A stretch of DNA of 64,000 bases from an uncultured Clostridia bacterium. GTDB lineage: Bacteria; Bacillota; Clostridia; Peptostreptococcales; Anaerovoracaceae. A program made the translations under genes and the position numbers. Location: assembly GCA_945928865.1 (NCBI GenBank), contig CAMENZ010000001.1:1-64000 (forward strand), given 5' to 3'. The first letter of the stretch is position 1. Each line of letters begins with the position of its first letter. Positions 55,388-62,989 of the stretch are shown here, one piece after another. Below the pieces are notes generated by a model, which searched no databases, was not told the origin of the DNA, and saw only the letters and a program-made list of their open reading frames with translations.

Positions 55388-56311
55388 ATGACGACGGAAA
55401 ATAGGAGACTCGTATTAGAAGAGGTAAAGAAAGTAATAAAGGGCAAGGAAGATATTGTGGAAAAAGTGTTTATGGCAATACTGGCTAAGGGACACATACT
55501 CATAGAGGATATTCCGGGAGTAGGGAAAACTACTCTTGCTTTAGCATTAAGCAGAGCTATGTCCGGAGAGTTTAAAAGACTTCAATGTACTCCTGATGTA
55601 GTACCTTCCGATATTGTGGGTTTTAATATGTATATAAAGGAAAAGGGTAAGTTTGAATATATACCCGGTTCGGTTTTTACTAATATTTTTTTAGCCGATG
55701 AGATAAATAGAACTTCAGCAAAAACTCAGTCTGCACTTTTAGAAGTTATGGAAGAGGGACAAGTTACGGTTGATGGGGTAACTCATAATCTAAGAAAACC
55801 TTTTACGGTAATTGCTACTCAAAACCCTGCAGGAGCCGGTACTCAGTTGTTACCACAGGCACAGATGGACCGATTTATTATAAGGGTTAGTATGGGTTAT
55901 CCGGATTTTGACAGTCAGATGGAACTTTTAAGAGATAGGCAACTTGAAAATCCATTGGATAATGTAGTTAAGGCAGTATGTGCGGAGGATATTTTAATTA
56001 TGCAGGATGAGGTGGAAAAGGTATACACTTCCGATGAAATTTTAAGGTATATTACCATGCTTACTGTGGCTACACGCCAAAATCCACTTATCACACTTGG
56101 AATAAGTCCGAGAGGAGCTTTAGCCTTAAATAGAATGGCAAAGGCAAACGCCTATCTCAATTTCAGAGATTATGTAGTTCCTGAAGATATTAGAGCTGTG
56201 TTTATATATGTCTGTGCCCATAGACTGATTTTAAGTGCAAAAGCAAGAATAGCCGATATGAATCCTGAAGATATTTTAAGAGATATTGTAAATAATACGC
56301 CGGAGGAATAA
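55388..56311 (+). CDS. MoxR-type AAA+ ATPase
   Basis: The 307 residues have Walker A GVGKTTLALALSRAM, Walker B IFLADEINRTSAKTQSALLEVMEEG and the sensor motif VIATQNPAG. MoxR ATPases act as chaperones that mature or control other proteins. It stands in front of DUF58 and a transglutaminase-like membrane protein, the classical MoxR-DUF58-TgpA trio, one base before DUF58. Confidence 0.93.
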   Translation: MTTENRRLVLEEVKKVIKGKEDIVEKVFMAILAKGHILIEDIPGVGKTTLALALSRAMSGEFKRLQCTPDVVPSDIVGFNMYIKEKGKFEYIPGSVFTNIFLADEINRTSAKTQSALLEVMEEGQVTVDGVTHNLRKPFTVIATQNPAGAGTQLLPQAQMDRFIIRVSMGYPDFDSQMELLRDRQLENPLDNVVKAVCAEDILIMQDEVEKVYTSDEILRYITMLTVATRQNPLITLGISPRGALALNRMAKANAYLNFRDYVVPEDIRAVFIYVCAHRLILSAKARIADMNPEDILRDIVNNTPEE

Positions 56312-57232
56312 ATGAAGCTTATTATTGTATTTTCCGTTATCTTAGCTATAACTCAAGTTTGGTTAACAGAAAAAACGGCGAGAAGGGAAACAAAAATTGA
56401 AATAGTTGCGAAAGAACCGAGGCTGGTGCACATAAACACTATAGGTGATGAAAGAATTTTACCCGCTATTTTAAAATACAGTTTGGAAATTGAAAATAAA
56501 CTTACGGGGGAGAGGCACATAGGCAATATCTTTTTAGGAGTCGGTGTGCTTATGAGGAATATAAGCAGTGTTAAATTAAGGATAAATTCTAAATATTCGG
56601 GTAACTATAGAATTAAAATAAGTAATGGGGTTAGAGAGTTTTTAGGAGCAACTGTAGTCATTCCCGAAACCTACCCTCTGGCAACTAAAGGAAGTTTATC
56701 ATCTCTTTTAGACATAGATGGAAATGTATATTCTACACTAAAATCAGGCTTTGATATGAGCGAGGTTTTTGCTGTAAGAGAATATATGCCGGGCGATAGT
56801 CTTAAAGGAATACATTGGAAATTATCTAACAAATTAGATTCTATGTTAATTAGAGAAGGAAGTTTTCCTATAAAAAACTCAATTTTAATTCTGATGGAAA
56901 CAGGATTTACAGAAAAAGATGAAGAATTGAAAATAAAGATGGAGGAAGTGGTTACGGGAGTTATTTCGTTGGCGGAAAGCTTAATTGACGAGGGCATAGG
57001 GCATCATATAGGTTGGTGGGATAATAAAAACAATGATATGGTGTTTTATCAGGTGTCAAATATTGAAGAACTGAAGAATACCCTACCTGAAATTCTTTCG
57101 GCGACACCTGCTTCAAGCGGGCCGAATGTATTGACAAAATATTATGAAAGTGCCGGGAATAATGAATTTTCCGGAGTGGCATATATAGATGGAAAAATTG
57201 AAAATTTTGAAACAATATTCAATAGAATATGA
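56312..57232 (+). CDS. DUF58 family protein
   Basis: The 306 residues carry the DUF58 core: FAVREYMPGDSLKGIHWKLSN followed by LDSMLIREG, with an N-terminal membrane helix (residues 3-16) and a C-terminal vWA-like part. DUF58 proteins are partners of MoxR ATPases. It overlaps the next gene by 44 bases, so the three are one translational unit. Confidence 0.9.
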   Translation: MKLIIVFSVILAITQVWLTEKTARRETKIEIVAKEPRLVHINTIGDERILPAILKYSLEIENKLTGERHIGNIFLGVGVLMRNISSVKLRINSKYSGNYRIKISNGVREFLGATVVIPETYPLATKGSLSSLLDIDGNVYSTLKSGFDMSEVFAVREYMPGDSLKGIHWKLSNKLDSMLIREGSFPIKNSILILMETGFTEKDEELKIKMEEVVTGVISLAESLIDEGIGHHIGWWDNKNNDMVFYQVSNIEELKNTLPEILSATPASSGPNVLTKYYESAGNNEFSGVAYIDGKIENFETIFNRI

Positions 57233-60104
57233 TAAAAGAAAAATACTCAAAATAAATATTTTTATGATAATATGCAGTTTAACAGCCACATTGATTTTGA
57301 CAGTAGGCTTAAGCTATTTGACTGTGGGAAGGATTTTTCCCATTTACAAAAATTTAGGAGAGTTGTTAAATGGAATAATCAGTTATAGAATGCTGAGGGA
57401 ACCCATAATAAGCAAATTTTTTGCAGATGAAGGCGGAATCTCTGTTTCTTTTGTAATTGCGTGCATATTTGGCTTTTCGGTTATTATGTGTTTGCTTACT
57501 TTACTGTTTTTTAAGTATAAAAAATTATGCCTTATAATTCTGAGTTTTATATTGTTTTTTATTTGCGGAAACAGCATTTTGGGGTTCACAGGAGTTAGTG
57601 CTGTGGCAGATAAGTTTTATGCAGAAAAAATCGAGCTGCTTGAAAACTATTTAGAGAACAAAAAAAATCATAATGAAGCACCTATATGTGCGGGAGATTT
57701 TACCCTGAAGTCAGGTTTAGAAGTTTCTGATGAAGTGGAATTCAAAGTTAAAATGAAGAAGCCGGAAACCTATTACTTTAAGGGTTATGTGGGGGAAGAA
57801 TACAACGGCAAAGGTTGGGAAGCACTTAAACCGGAAATATTGATTGAATATAATAATTTGTTCAGAGCTTTGCATGATAAAAATTTTGATGGAAGGTGTG
57901 TCTTAGCTCGTGGGGCATTAAGTACTTCGACTGATGAATATATAAATGAAATAACTGTTGAAAATGTAGGAAGTAATAGTCAATATCTTTATGCACCTTA
58001 TGAAAATACCGTATTTAAGGGAAAATATAAGAACTATATAGGAGATTGCTGCTATATTTCTCATAAAATAAGTGACAGTAAAAAATATTCTTTTAATGCC
58101 ACCCCATATAAAATGGATAAGATTTATTCAATAAAAAAATCCTTAACAGAAAATCAGAGTGAAGATAAGATAAGGGAATTTTTAAAACAAGAGTACAACT
58201 ATCGTAAGTTTTGTATCAATAATTATATTTTTTTACCTGTTGAAACCGAAAAAAATTTATCTGTTTTTTTAGAAAAAATAAAGGCACCTAAAAATGATGA
58301 AAAAATAAGCGTTTCAGCTGTTAAAAAACTTTTATTGGAAGGGACAACGGACTTTAAATATGATGAAAATATTGTATATGTTTTAGAGAATGGTGATTTT
58401 GTCAGTGATTTTTTAAAAAGAAAAAGTGGCTACAGTATACATTTTTCGACTTTAGGGGCAGCGGTATTCAGACATTATGGAATTCCTGCTCGTTTCGTTG
58501 AAGGCTTTCTTATTACAGAAAAGAATCTTAAGGATAAGAAATCTAATGATATTGTGGAAGTAAAAAAGTCAGCTTATCATTGTTGGATGGAATATTATGA
58601 GGAAGGCTTAGGTTGGGTGCCTTTCGAGCTTACACCTAAATATATAGGTGTTATGAAAAGTGATACTCCTGTTAAATTTATCAAAAAGCCTAAGGAAAAG
58701 CCGGAAATTGAAAAAATAAAGAAAGAAAAACAAAAACAAAACAGACTCATTACAAAAGAAACTAAGGTTAATAATGAGGCATCGATGCTTTTGATTTTGT
58801 TTATATTTGTTGCTGCTTTGGGGCTGTTGAAACTTTTTAAAAAATTAAAAAAAGCGGAATTTAGAGGAAAAAGATTTCATAAAAGGGATATTAACTCTCC
58901 GGATAATAAAAAAGCAATTTTCGCGATGATGCACAGTCTTAATAAGTTATCTAAAAAGCGTAGCTTAGATTATGCACTAATGCTGGAGGCTAAGGCAATT
59001 TATGAAGAGGCAAAGTATAGTAATCATGAAATAACTTTGAAAAAGCGAGATAAAATGAAGAAATGCTATGAATTACTTAAAAAAACTTCAACTGCCATAA
59101 TCAGTATAGTTTTGCTCATATCTTTGGCAGGCTGTGGTGTAAATGATAATGCTTTAGACTCAGCCGAAACTACTGCAATAAATTTTGTTATGAAGAAGGT
59201 TCAAGGCACCGAAGGCTTGGGTTATGGAAATGAATGGATTGCAATGGACTTGGCTTTATGTAATCAAGAAGTACCGGAAAAAATCTTTAATGATTATTTA
59301 TCAAAGTTGAATACTGCCGTAAAAGAAAGAAAAGGTGTGCTAAATACCGGAAATGGCTATAAATATACAGAGTATTCAAGAGTTATTGTAGGAGTGAATG
59401 CTATAAGAGAAAGAACCGGAAAGGGAGATCCTGAAAATATTTCGGGATATAATCTTTTAGAAAAACTTTGTAATATTGAAAATGTGTGCAGGCAAGGAAT
59501 TAACGGACCAATCTGGGCACTTATTGCTTTTGACTCGGGAAAGCATAAAATTCCGAAGGTTGTCAAAAATGATTTGCAGGCTAGCAGGGAAAAGCTCATC
59601 AAAATAATATTAGAAGCACAATTAGAAGATGGAGGGTGGACAGTAACGGGAGGCGTTTCAGATGTGGATATGACTGCTATGGCAATAGAAAGTTTGGCAC
59701 CTTACTATACTAAACTTACTAAGGATAAATTCTTATGGATAGAAATTCCCGAAAATCTTCAGCTTGAGGTTAGAGCTGCTGTAGATAAAGGGGTAGAGCT
59801 TCTTTCTAAGAAGCAGTTAGACGATGGAGGATATGAAAGTTGGGAAACTGCCAATTCTGAAAGCATTTCACAGGTGATTACAGCTCTGTCGGCTATCGGG
59901 ATTGATTGTACTAAAGATAAAAGATTTATTAAGAGCAGAAAAAATCCAATGGATGCGCTTCTTGGATTTTTGAATTCAAATGGCAGCTTTTCACATAGAA
60001 AAGGTGACGGTGGCGACTATATGGCAACGGAGCAGGGCATTTACAGTTTAATAGCTTTCCGTCGTTTCAGAGATAGCAGAAAACGATTATGTGAGATGGG
60101 TTAA
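57189..60104 (+). CDS. membrane transglutaminase-like protein joined to an alpha/alpha-toroid
   Basis: The 971 residues hold three N-terminal membrane helices (about 18-135), an extracellular segment, and a transglutaminase-like core (about 405-490). In it the usual GYCxHFA motif reads GYSIHFS, with Ser416 in the place of the catalytic Cys; His464 is kept (AYHCW). A fourth membrane helix is at about 535-555. From Met623 a new N-terminal-like part begins with a lipobox (LISLAGC, Cys649), and residues 655-971 form an alpha/alpha-toroid of the terpene-cyclase/transcobalamin type (EDGGWTVTG, DVDMTAMAIESLAPYY, LDDGGYESW). It is either one fusion protein or two proteins with an internal start at ATG 59055, which has a poor SD. 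Confidence 0.85.
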   Translation: MEKLKILKQYSIEYDKRKILKINIFMIICSLTATLILTVGLSYLTVGRIFPIYKNLGELLNGIISYRMLREPIISKFFADEGGISVSFVIACIFGFSVIMCLLTLLFFKYKKLCLIILSFILFFICGNSILGFTGVSAVADKFYAEKIELLENYLENKKNHNEAPICAGDFTLKSGLEVSDEVEFKVKMKKPETYYFKGYVGEEYNGKGWEALKPEILIEYNNLFRALHDKNFDGRCVLARGALSTSTDEYINEITVENVGSNSQYLYAPYENTVFKGKYKNYIGDCCYISHKISDSKKYSFNATPYKMDKIYSIKKSLTENQSEDKIREFLKQEYNYRKFCINNYIFLPVETEKNLSVFLEKIKAPKNDEKISVSAVKKLLLEGTTDFKYDENIVYVLENGDFVSDFLKRKSGYSIHFSTLGAAVFRHYGIPARFVEGFLITEKNLKDKKSNDIVEVKKSAYHCWMEYYEEGLGWVPFELTPKYIGVMKSDTPVKFIKKPKEKPEIEKIKKEKQKQNRLITKETKVNNEASMLLILFIFVAALGLLKLFKKLKKAEFRGKRFHKRDINSPDNKKAIFAMMHSLNKLSKKRSLDYALMLEAKAIYEEAKYSNHEITLKKRDKMKKCYELLKKTSTAIISIVLLISLAGCGVNDNALDSAETTAINFVMKKVQGTEGLGYGNEWIAMDLALCNQEVPEKIFNDYLSKLNTAVKERKGVLNTGNGYKYTEYSRVIVGVNAIRERTGKGDPENISGYNLLEKLCNIENVCRQGINGPIWALIAFDSGKHKIPKVVKNDLQASREKLIKIILEAQLEDGGWTVTGGVSDVDMTAMAIESLAPYYTKLTKDKFLWIEIPENLQLEVRAAVDKGVELLSKKQLDDGGYESWETANSESISQVITALSAIGIDCTKDKRFIKSRKNPMDALLGFLNSNGSFSHRKGDGGDYMATEQGIYSLIAFRRFRDSRKRLCEMG

Positions 60105-60157
60105 TCAGATAGTTATTTTTTATTTTAATATGTTCAATTATGATGAAGGAGATAAAT

Positions 60158-61810
60158 ATGAACAAATTTATGAAAAAGACAGTATTTAGCACGATTTTAA
60201 TTTTTTCACTTATGCTAACTACTGTAGGAGTTGCATTAGGTGCTAATCCCGCCAAGGTTATAAAGACCAATTGGATAAATTTCAGAGGTAATAATGAACA
60301 CAATGCAGTTGTTCCTTATATGATACCTAAAAGCGCTGAAGAGGGAGCGCTCCTTTGGGCGAACAAAGCCGGAGAAGGTTTTGACACAGGAGCAGTAGGT
60401 TCCCCGATTCTTAAAGATGGGTACTTATATTTTAACCAAGGAACTCATATTCGTAAAATGGATGCGATGGATGGTAGAATTGTTAAGTCGGGAAAGATGG
60501 TGGGAAATTCGAATTTCAGCATAATTCCACCAACTTATGCTAACGGAATGATCTTTGTAGGCTTGTCTAATGGAAGAATTCAGGCTTTTGATGCCAAAAC
60601 TTTAAAATCAAAGTGGGTTTATAAAGATAAGTTGGGAGGTCAACCAAACAGCCCGATTACCTATTTTAACGGTCGTATCTATACAGGTTTTTGGAATTCA
60701 GAAACAAAGGATGCCAATTTTGTCTGTGTTCCTATAAAGGACAAAAACCCTAAAAAATCTAAGGAAGCACAAAAAGCCGCTTGGGTGCATACTTCTAAAG
60801 GGGGATATTATTGGGCAGGCGCTTATGTATCGAAGGACTTTTTACTTGTTGGAACTGATGATGGAGAACCGGGGTATAATACTCCTTCATCTAAGTTACT
60901 ATGTTTAAACCCTAAGACAGGAAAAATTTTAAGTGTGGCAGATAAGCTAAATTGTGATATTAGAAGCAATGTATCCTATGACAAAGAAACGGATAGATAT
61001 TACTTCACAACTAAAGGTGGCAGCTTTTATTCCGTAAAGGTAACTGATAAAGGGAAAATCGGAGATATTAAAGAATTGAATATTGGAGGAATGAGTACCT
61101 CTACTCCTTCTATTTATAACGGAAGAGCCTATATCGGTGTTTCAGGAAAGGCACAGTTTGGTAAATATGGCGGACATAATATTACAGTTATAGACTTGCC
61201 AAAGTGGGAAATTGCATATTCTGCAGACTGTATGGGTTATCCGCAGACCAGTGGTCTTGTAACAACCGCTTATGAAAAAGGTGACGGCTATGTATATGTG
61301 TATTTCTTTGAAAATATGACTCCGGGAAAGTTAAGGTATTTAAAGGATAAGCAGGGGCAAAAAGAAATTTTGATGGCTACGGAAGAGATATTTAATGGGG
61401 ACAACGGAGAAGAAAAATATACCTGTGCGCCTATACTTTTTACTCCTAAGGGGGCACAGGCGCAGTACGCAATTTGCAGTCCGATTGCTGATGAATATGG
61501 AACAATTTACTTTAAGAACGACTCTGCTCACATGATGGCTTTCGGTAGCAAAATAAAAGATATTGAGATAAAGGAAAAGCCGGACAAAGTATCATATAAG
61601 GCCGGAGAAAAATTCAATCCTAAGGGAATGAAGGTGATTGCAAATCTTTCTAACGGAAAAACAAAAGATATTACAGCATATATTACCTACAATAAGTTTC
61701 CTTTAGAAAAAGGAGAAAGCGATATTTTCATTTATTATGACGGACAGCTTTATAATGATGGTGGAAGTATTGAAACTTTATATACTACTTTAGAAATAAA
61801 GGTGAATTAA
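60158..61810 (+). CDS. secreted PQQ-type beta-propeller with C-terminal Ig-like domain
   Basis: The 550 residues start at ATG 60158 behind GAAGGAGA; two earlier in-frame ATGs lack an SD. A signal peptide (cut near ALG-AN) leads to a beta-propeller of PQQ-like repeats, about 30-465: GSPILKDGYLYFNQG, GMIFVGLSNGRIQAFDAKTL, DFLLVGTDDG and YYFTTKGGSFYSVKV. The final 85 residues form a Big_3/4-like Ig domain (KAGEKFNPKGMKVIANLSNGK). PQQ itself is not implied, as the fold is shared by many binding proteins. It ends the run behind the riboswitch and is followed by a strong terminator. Confidence 0.87.
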   Translation: MNKFMKKTVFSTILIFSLMLTTVGVALGANPAKVIKTNWINFRGNNEHNAVVPYMIPKSAEEGALLWANKAGEGFDTGAVGSPILKDGYLYFNQGTHIRKMDAMDGRIVKSGKMVGNSNFSIIPPTYANGMIFVGLSNGRIQAFDAKTLKSKWVYKDKLGGQPNSPITYFNGRIYTGFWNSETKDANFVCVPIKDKNPKKSKEAQKAAWVHTSKGGYYWAGAYVSKDFLLVGTDDGEPGYNTPSSKLLCLNPKTGKILSVADKLNCDIRSNVSYDKETDRYYFTTKGGSFYSVKVTDKGKIGDIKELNIGGMSTSTPSIYNGRAYIGVSGKAQFGKYGGHNITVIDLPKWEIAYSADCMGYPQTSGLVTTAYEKGDGYVYVYFFENMTPGKLRYLKDKQGQKEILMATEEIFNGDNGEEKYTCAPILFTPKGAQAQYAICSPIADEYGTIYFKNDSAHMMAFGSKIKDIEIKEKPDKVSYKAGEKFNPKGMKVIANLSNGKTKDITAYITYNKFPLEKGESDIFIYYDGQLYNDGGSIETLYTTLEIKVN

Positions 61811-61830
61811 AACTTTGCTAAATGAATTTT

Positions 61831-61855
61831 AGAACCCTTGATTTTTAAGGGTTCT
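61831..61855 (+). terminator. terminator closing the surface-protein locus
   Basis: AGAACCCTT and AAGGGTTCT form a perfect 9-bp stem, followed by GCTTGTTTTC, 20 bases after the propeller gene. Confidence 0.85.
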
Positions 61856-61974
61856 GCTTGTTTTCATTCTGATAAAACTTTTATATATAAGCTTGGTTGA
61901 ATTTAACTGTGATTTAAAAAAATAAATGTTGTAAAAATAGGTGAATAAAGAATACTATTTCTATACATTTGATG

Positions 61975-62003
61975 TTGAAAATCTATTAAGTGTATTATAT
62001 AAT
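61975..62003 (+). promoter_or_regulatory. promoter of the two small membrane protein genes
   Basis: TTGAAA at 61975 and TATAAT at 61998 are 17 bases apart, 46 bases before the ATG at 62050. The rest of the gap (61856-61974) is plain A/T-rich sequence. Confidence 0.75.
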
Positions 62004-62049
62004 GAACATTAGGTAAAAAAGCGAAGATTATTTAGAGAAAGGAGAAAGT

Positions 62050-62490
62050 ATGGATACGGTTTATAAAAGAAGTATTTTTAAGATGTTATATGGAATTATA
62101 GGTGCACCTGTTGCAGGTGCAATAGTAGGCGCAATTTCTACCTTATTTGTCAAACCTGTTATTGCTATAGGTATAGCTGTAGTTATTTGTTTATTGATTT
62201 TATATATGACTTTATTTTCTGATAATGTGAGTTTTGCCATTTCGGGAACTAAATTTATATGCTATAAGGGCAAAAAGATAATAGCCGAATATGAGCTTAA
62301 GGGAGCAGAAATAGGTTATAAAATTAAGCAATCCAATACGGCAGATGTAGTAGATTTATACATCAACGGAGATACTATTGATTGTGCGCCAATCGGCAGA
62401 TTTCGCTTTAATAAGATGCTTAGTGAGATTGAAAGTATTGCCGGACCAAAGGTGCAAAAGGTGAAAGTAGGAGGAACAGATGGACACTAA
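62050..62490 (+). CDS. two-pass membrane protein of unknown function
   Basis: The 146 residues have two membrane helices (about 12-33 and 36-55), followed by a soluble beta-rich part (FAISGTKFICYKGKKIIAEYELKGAEIGY) that looks PH-like. No catalytic motif is seen and I do not recognise the family. It starts at ATG 62050 behind AAAGGAG and overlaps the next gene by 11 bases, so the two are made together. Confidence 0.72.
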   Translation: MDTVYKRSIFKMLYGIIGAPVAGAIVGAISTLFVKPVIAIGIAVVICLLILYMTLFSDNVSFAISGTKFICYKGKKIIAEYELKGAEIGYKIKQSNTADVVDLYINGDTIDCAPIGRFRFNKMLSEIESIAGPKVQKVKVGGTDGH

Positions 62491-62944
62491 GTATATTTTT
62501 ATTTATGTAGCATTAGTTGTAGTTTTTGGCATAGCTTCAATTTTTATCAGCAAGGCGGCAAGGAAAAAAGCTAATACACAAGCGGAAACTTATTTGGAAA
62601 AGTATCCTAATGCCGCAAAGGTGTATACAAAATCAGGTGGTTTTATTATATCAGACAAGATGACGATTTTTAAAGTAGATGGCGAATATGCAAGCCGTTT
62701 CAATGATAAATCCGGTGAAGGGGTGTATGTAAAACCCGGCACCGTGCAGTTAGTTTGCGAGTATGAGTGGACCAGACCGGGAGTTATGTATAAAAGTGTA
62801 ACAAAATCTACAGGTGAGGTAAGTATAGAAGTAGAGATAAAACCTAAGAAAAATTATATTTTAAAATTTGATAAGAAAACATCGCAGTTTACTTTAGATT
62901 TAATTACAGATGAAGAAAAGATAGCAGGAAGAGATGTAGAATAA
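62480..62944 (+). CDS. single-pass membrane protein of unknown function
   Basis: The 154 residues have one N-terminal helix (about 5-24) and a beta-rich domain outside or inside (KVDGEYASRFNDKSGEGVYV, PGTVQLVCEYEWTRPGVMY, KKNYILKFDKKTSQFTL). The pattern of short strands with PGxVxLVCEY resembles the fold of small DUF2846-like beta domains, without certainty. It overlaps the previous gene and is probably its partner. Confidence 0.7.
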   Translation: MDTKYIFIYVALVVVFGIASIFISKAARKKANTQAETYLEKYPNAAKVYTKSGGFIISDKMTIFKVDGEYASRFNDKSGEGVYVKPGTVQLVCEYEWTRPGVMYKSVTKSTGEVSIEVEIKPKKNYILKFDKKTSQFTLDLITDEEKIAGRDVE

Positions 62945-62951
62945 AAAAGAA

Positions 62952-62980
62952 AGCAGGCTTTTACAGCCTGCTATTTTATA
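62952..62980 (+). terminator. bidirectional terminator between the small genes and pckG
   Basis: AGCAGGC and GCCTGCT form a perfect 7-bp stem with a T-rich loop, flanked by A's on the left and ATTTTAT on the right, so it can work for both convergent units. Confidence 0.88.
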
Positions 62981-62989
62981 TTCACCAAA

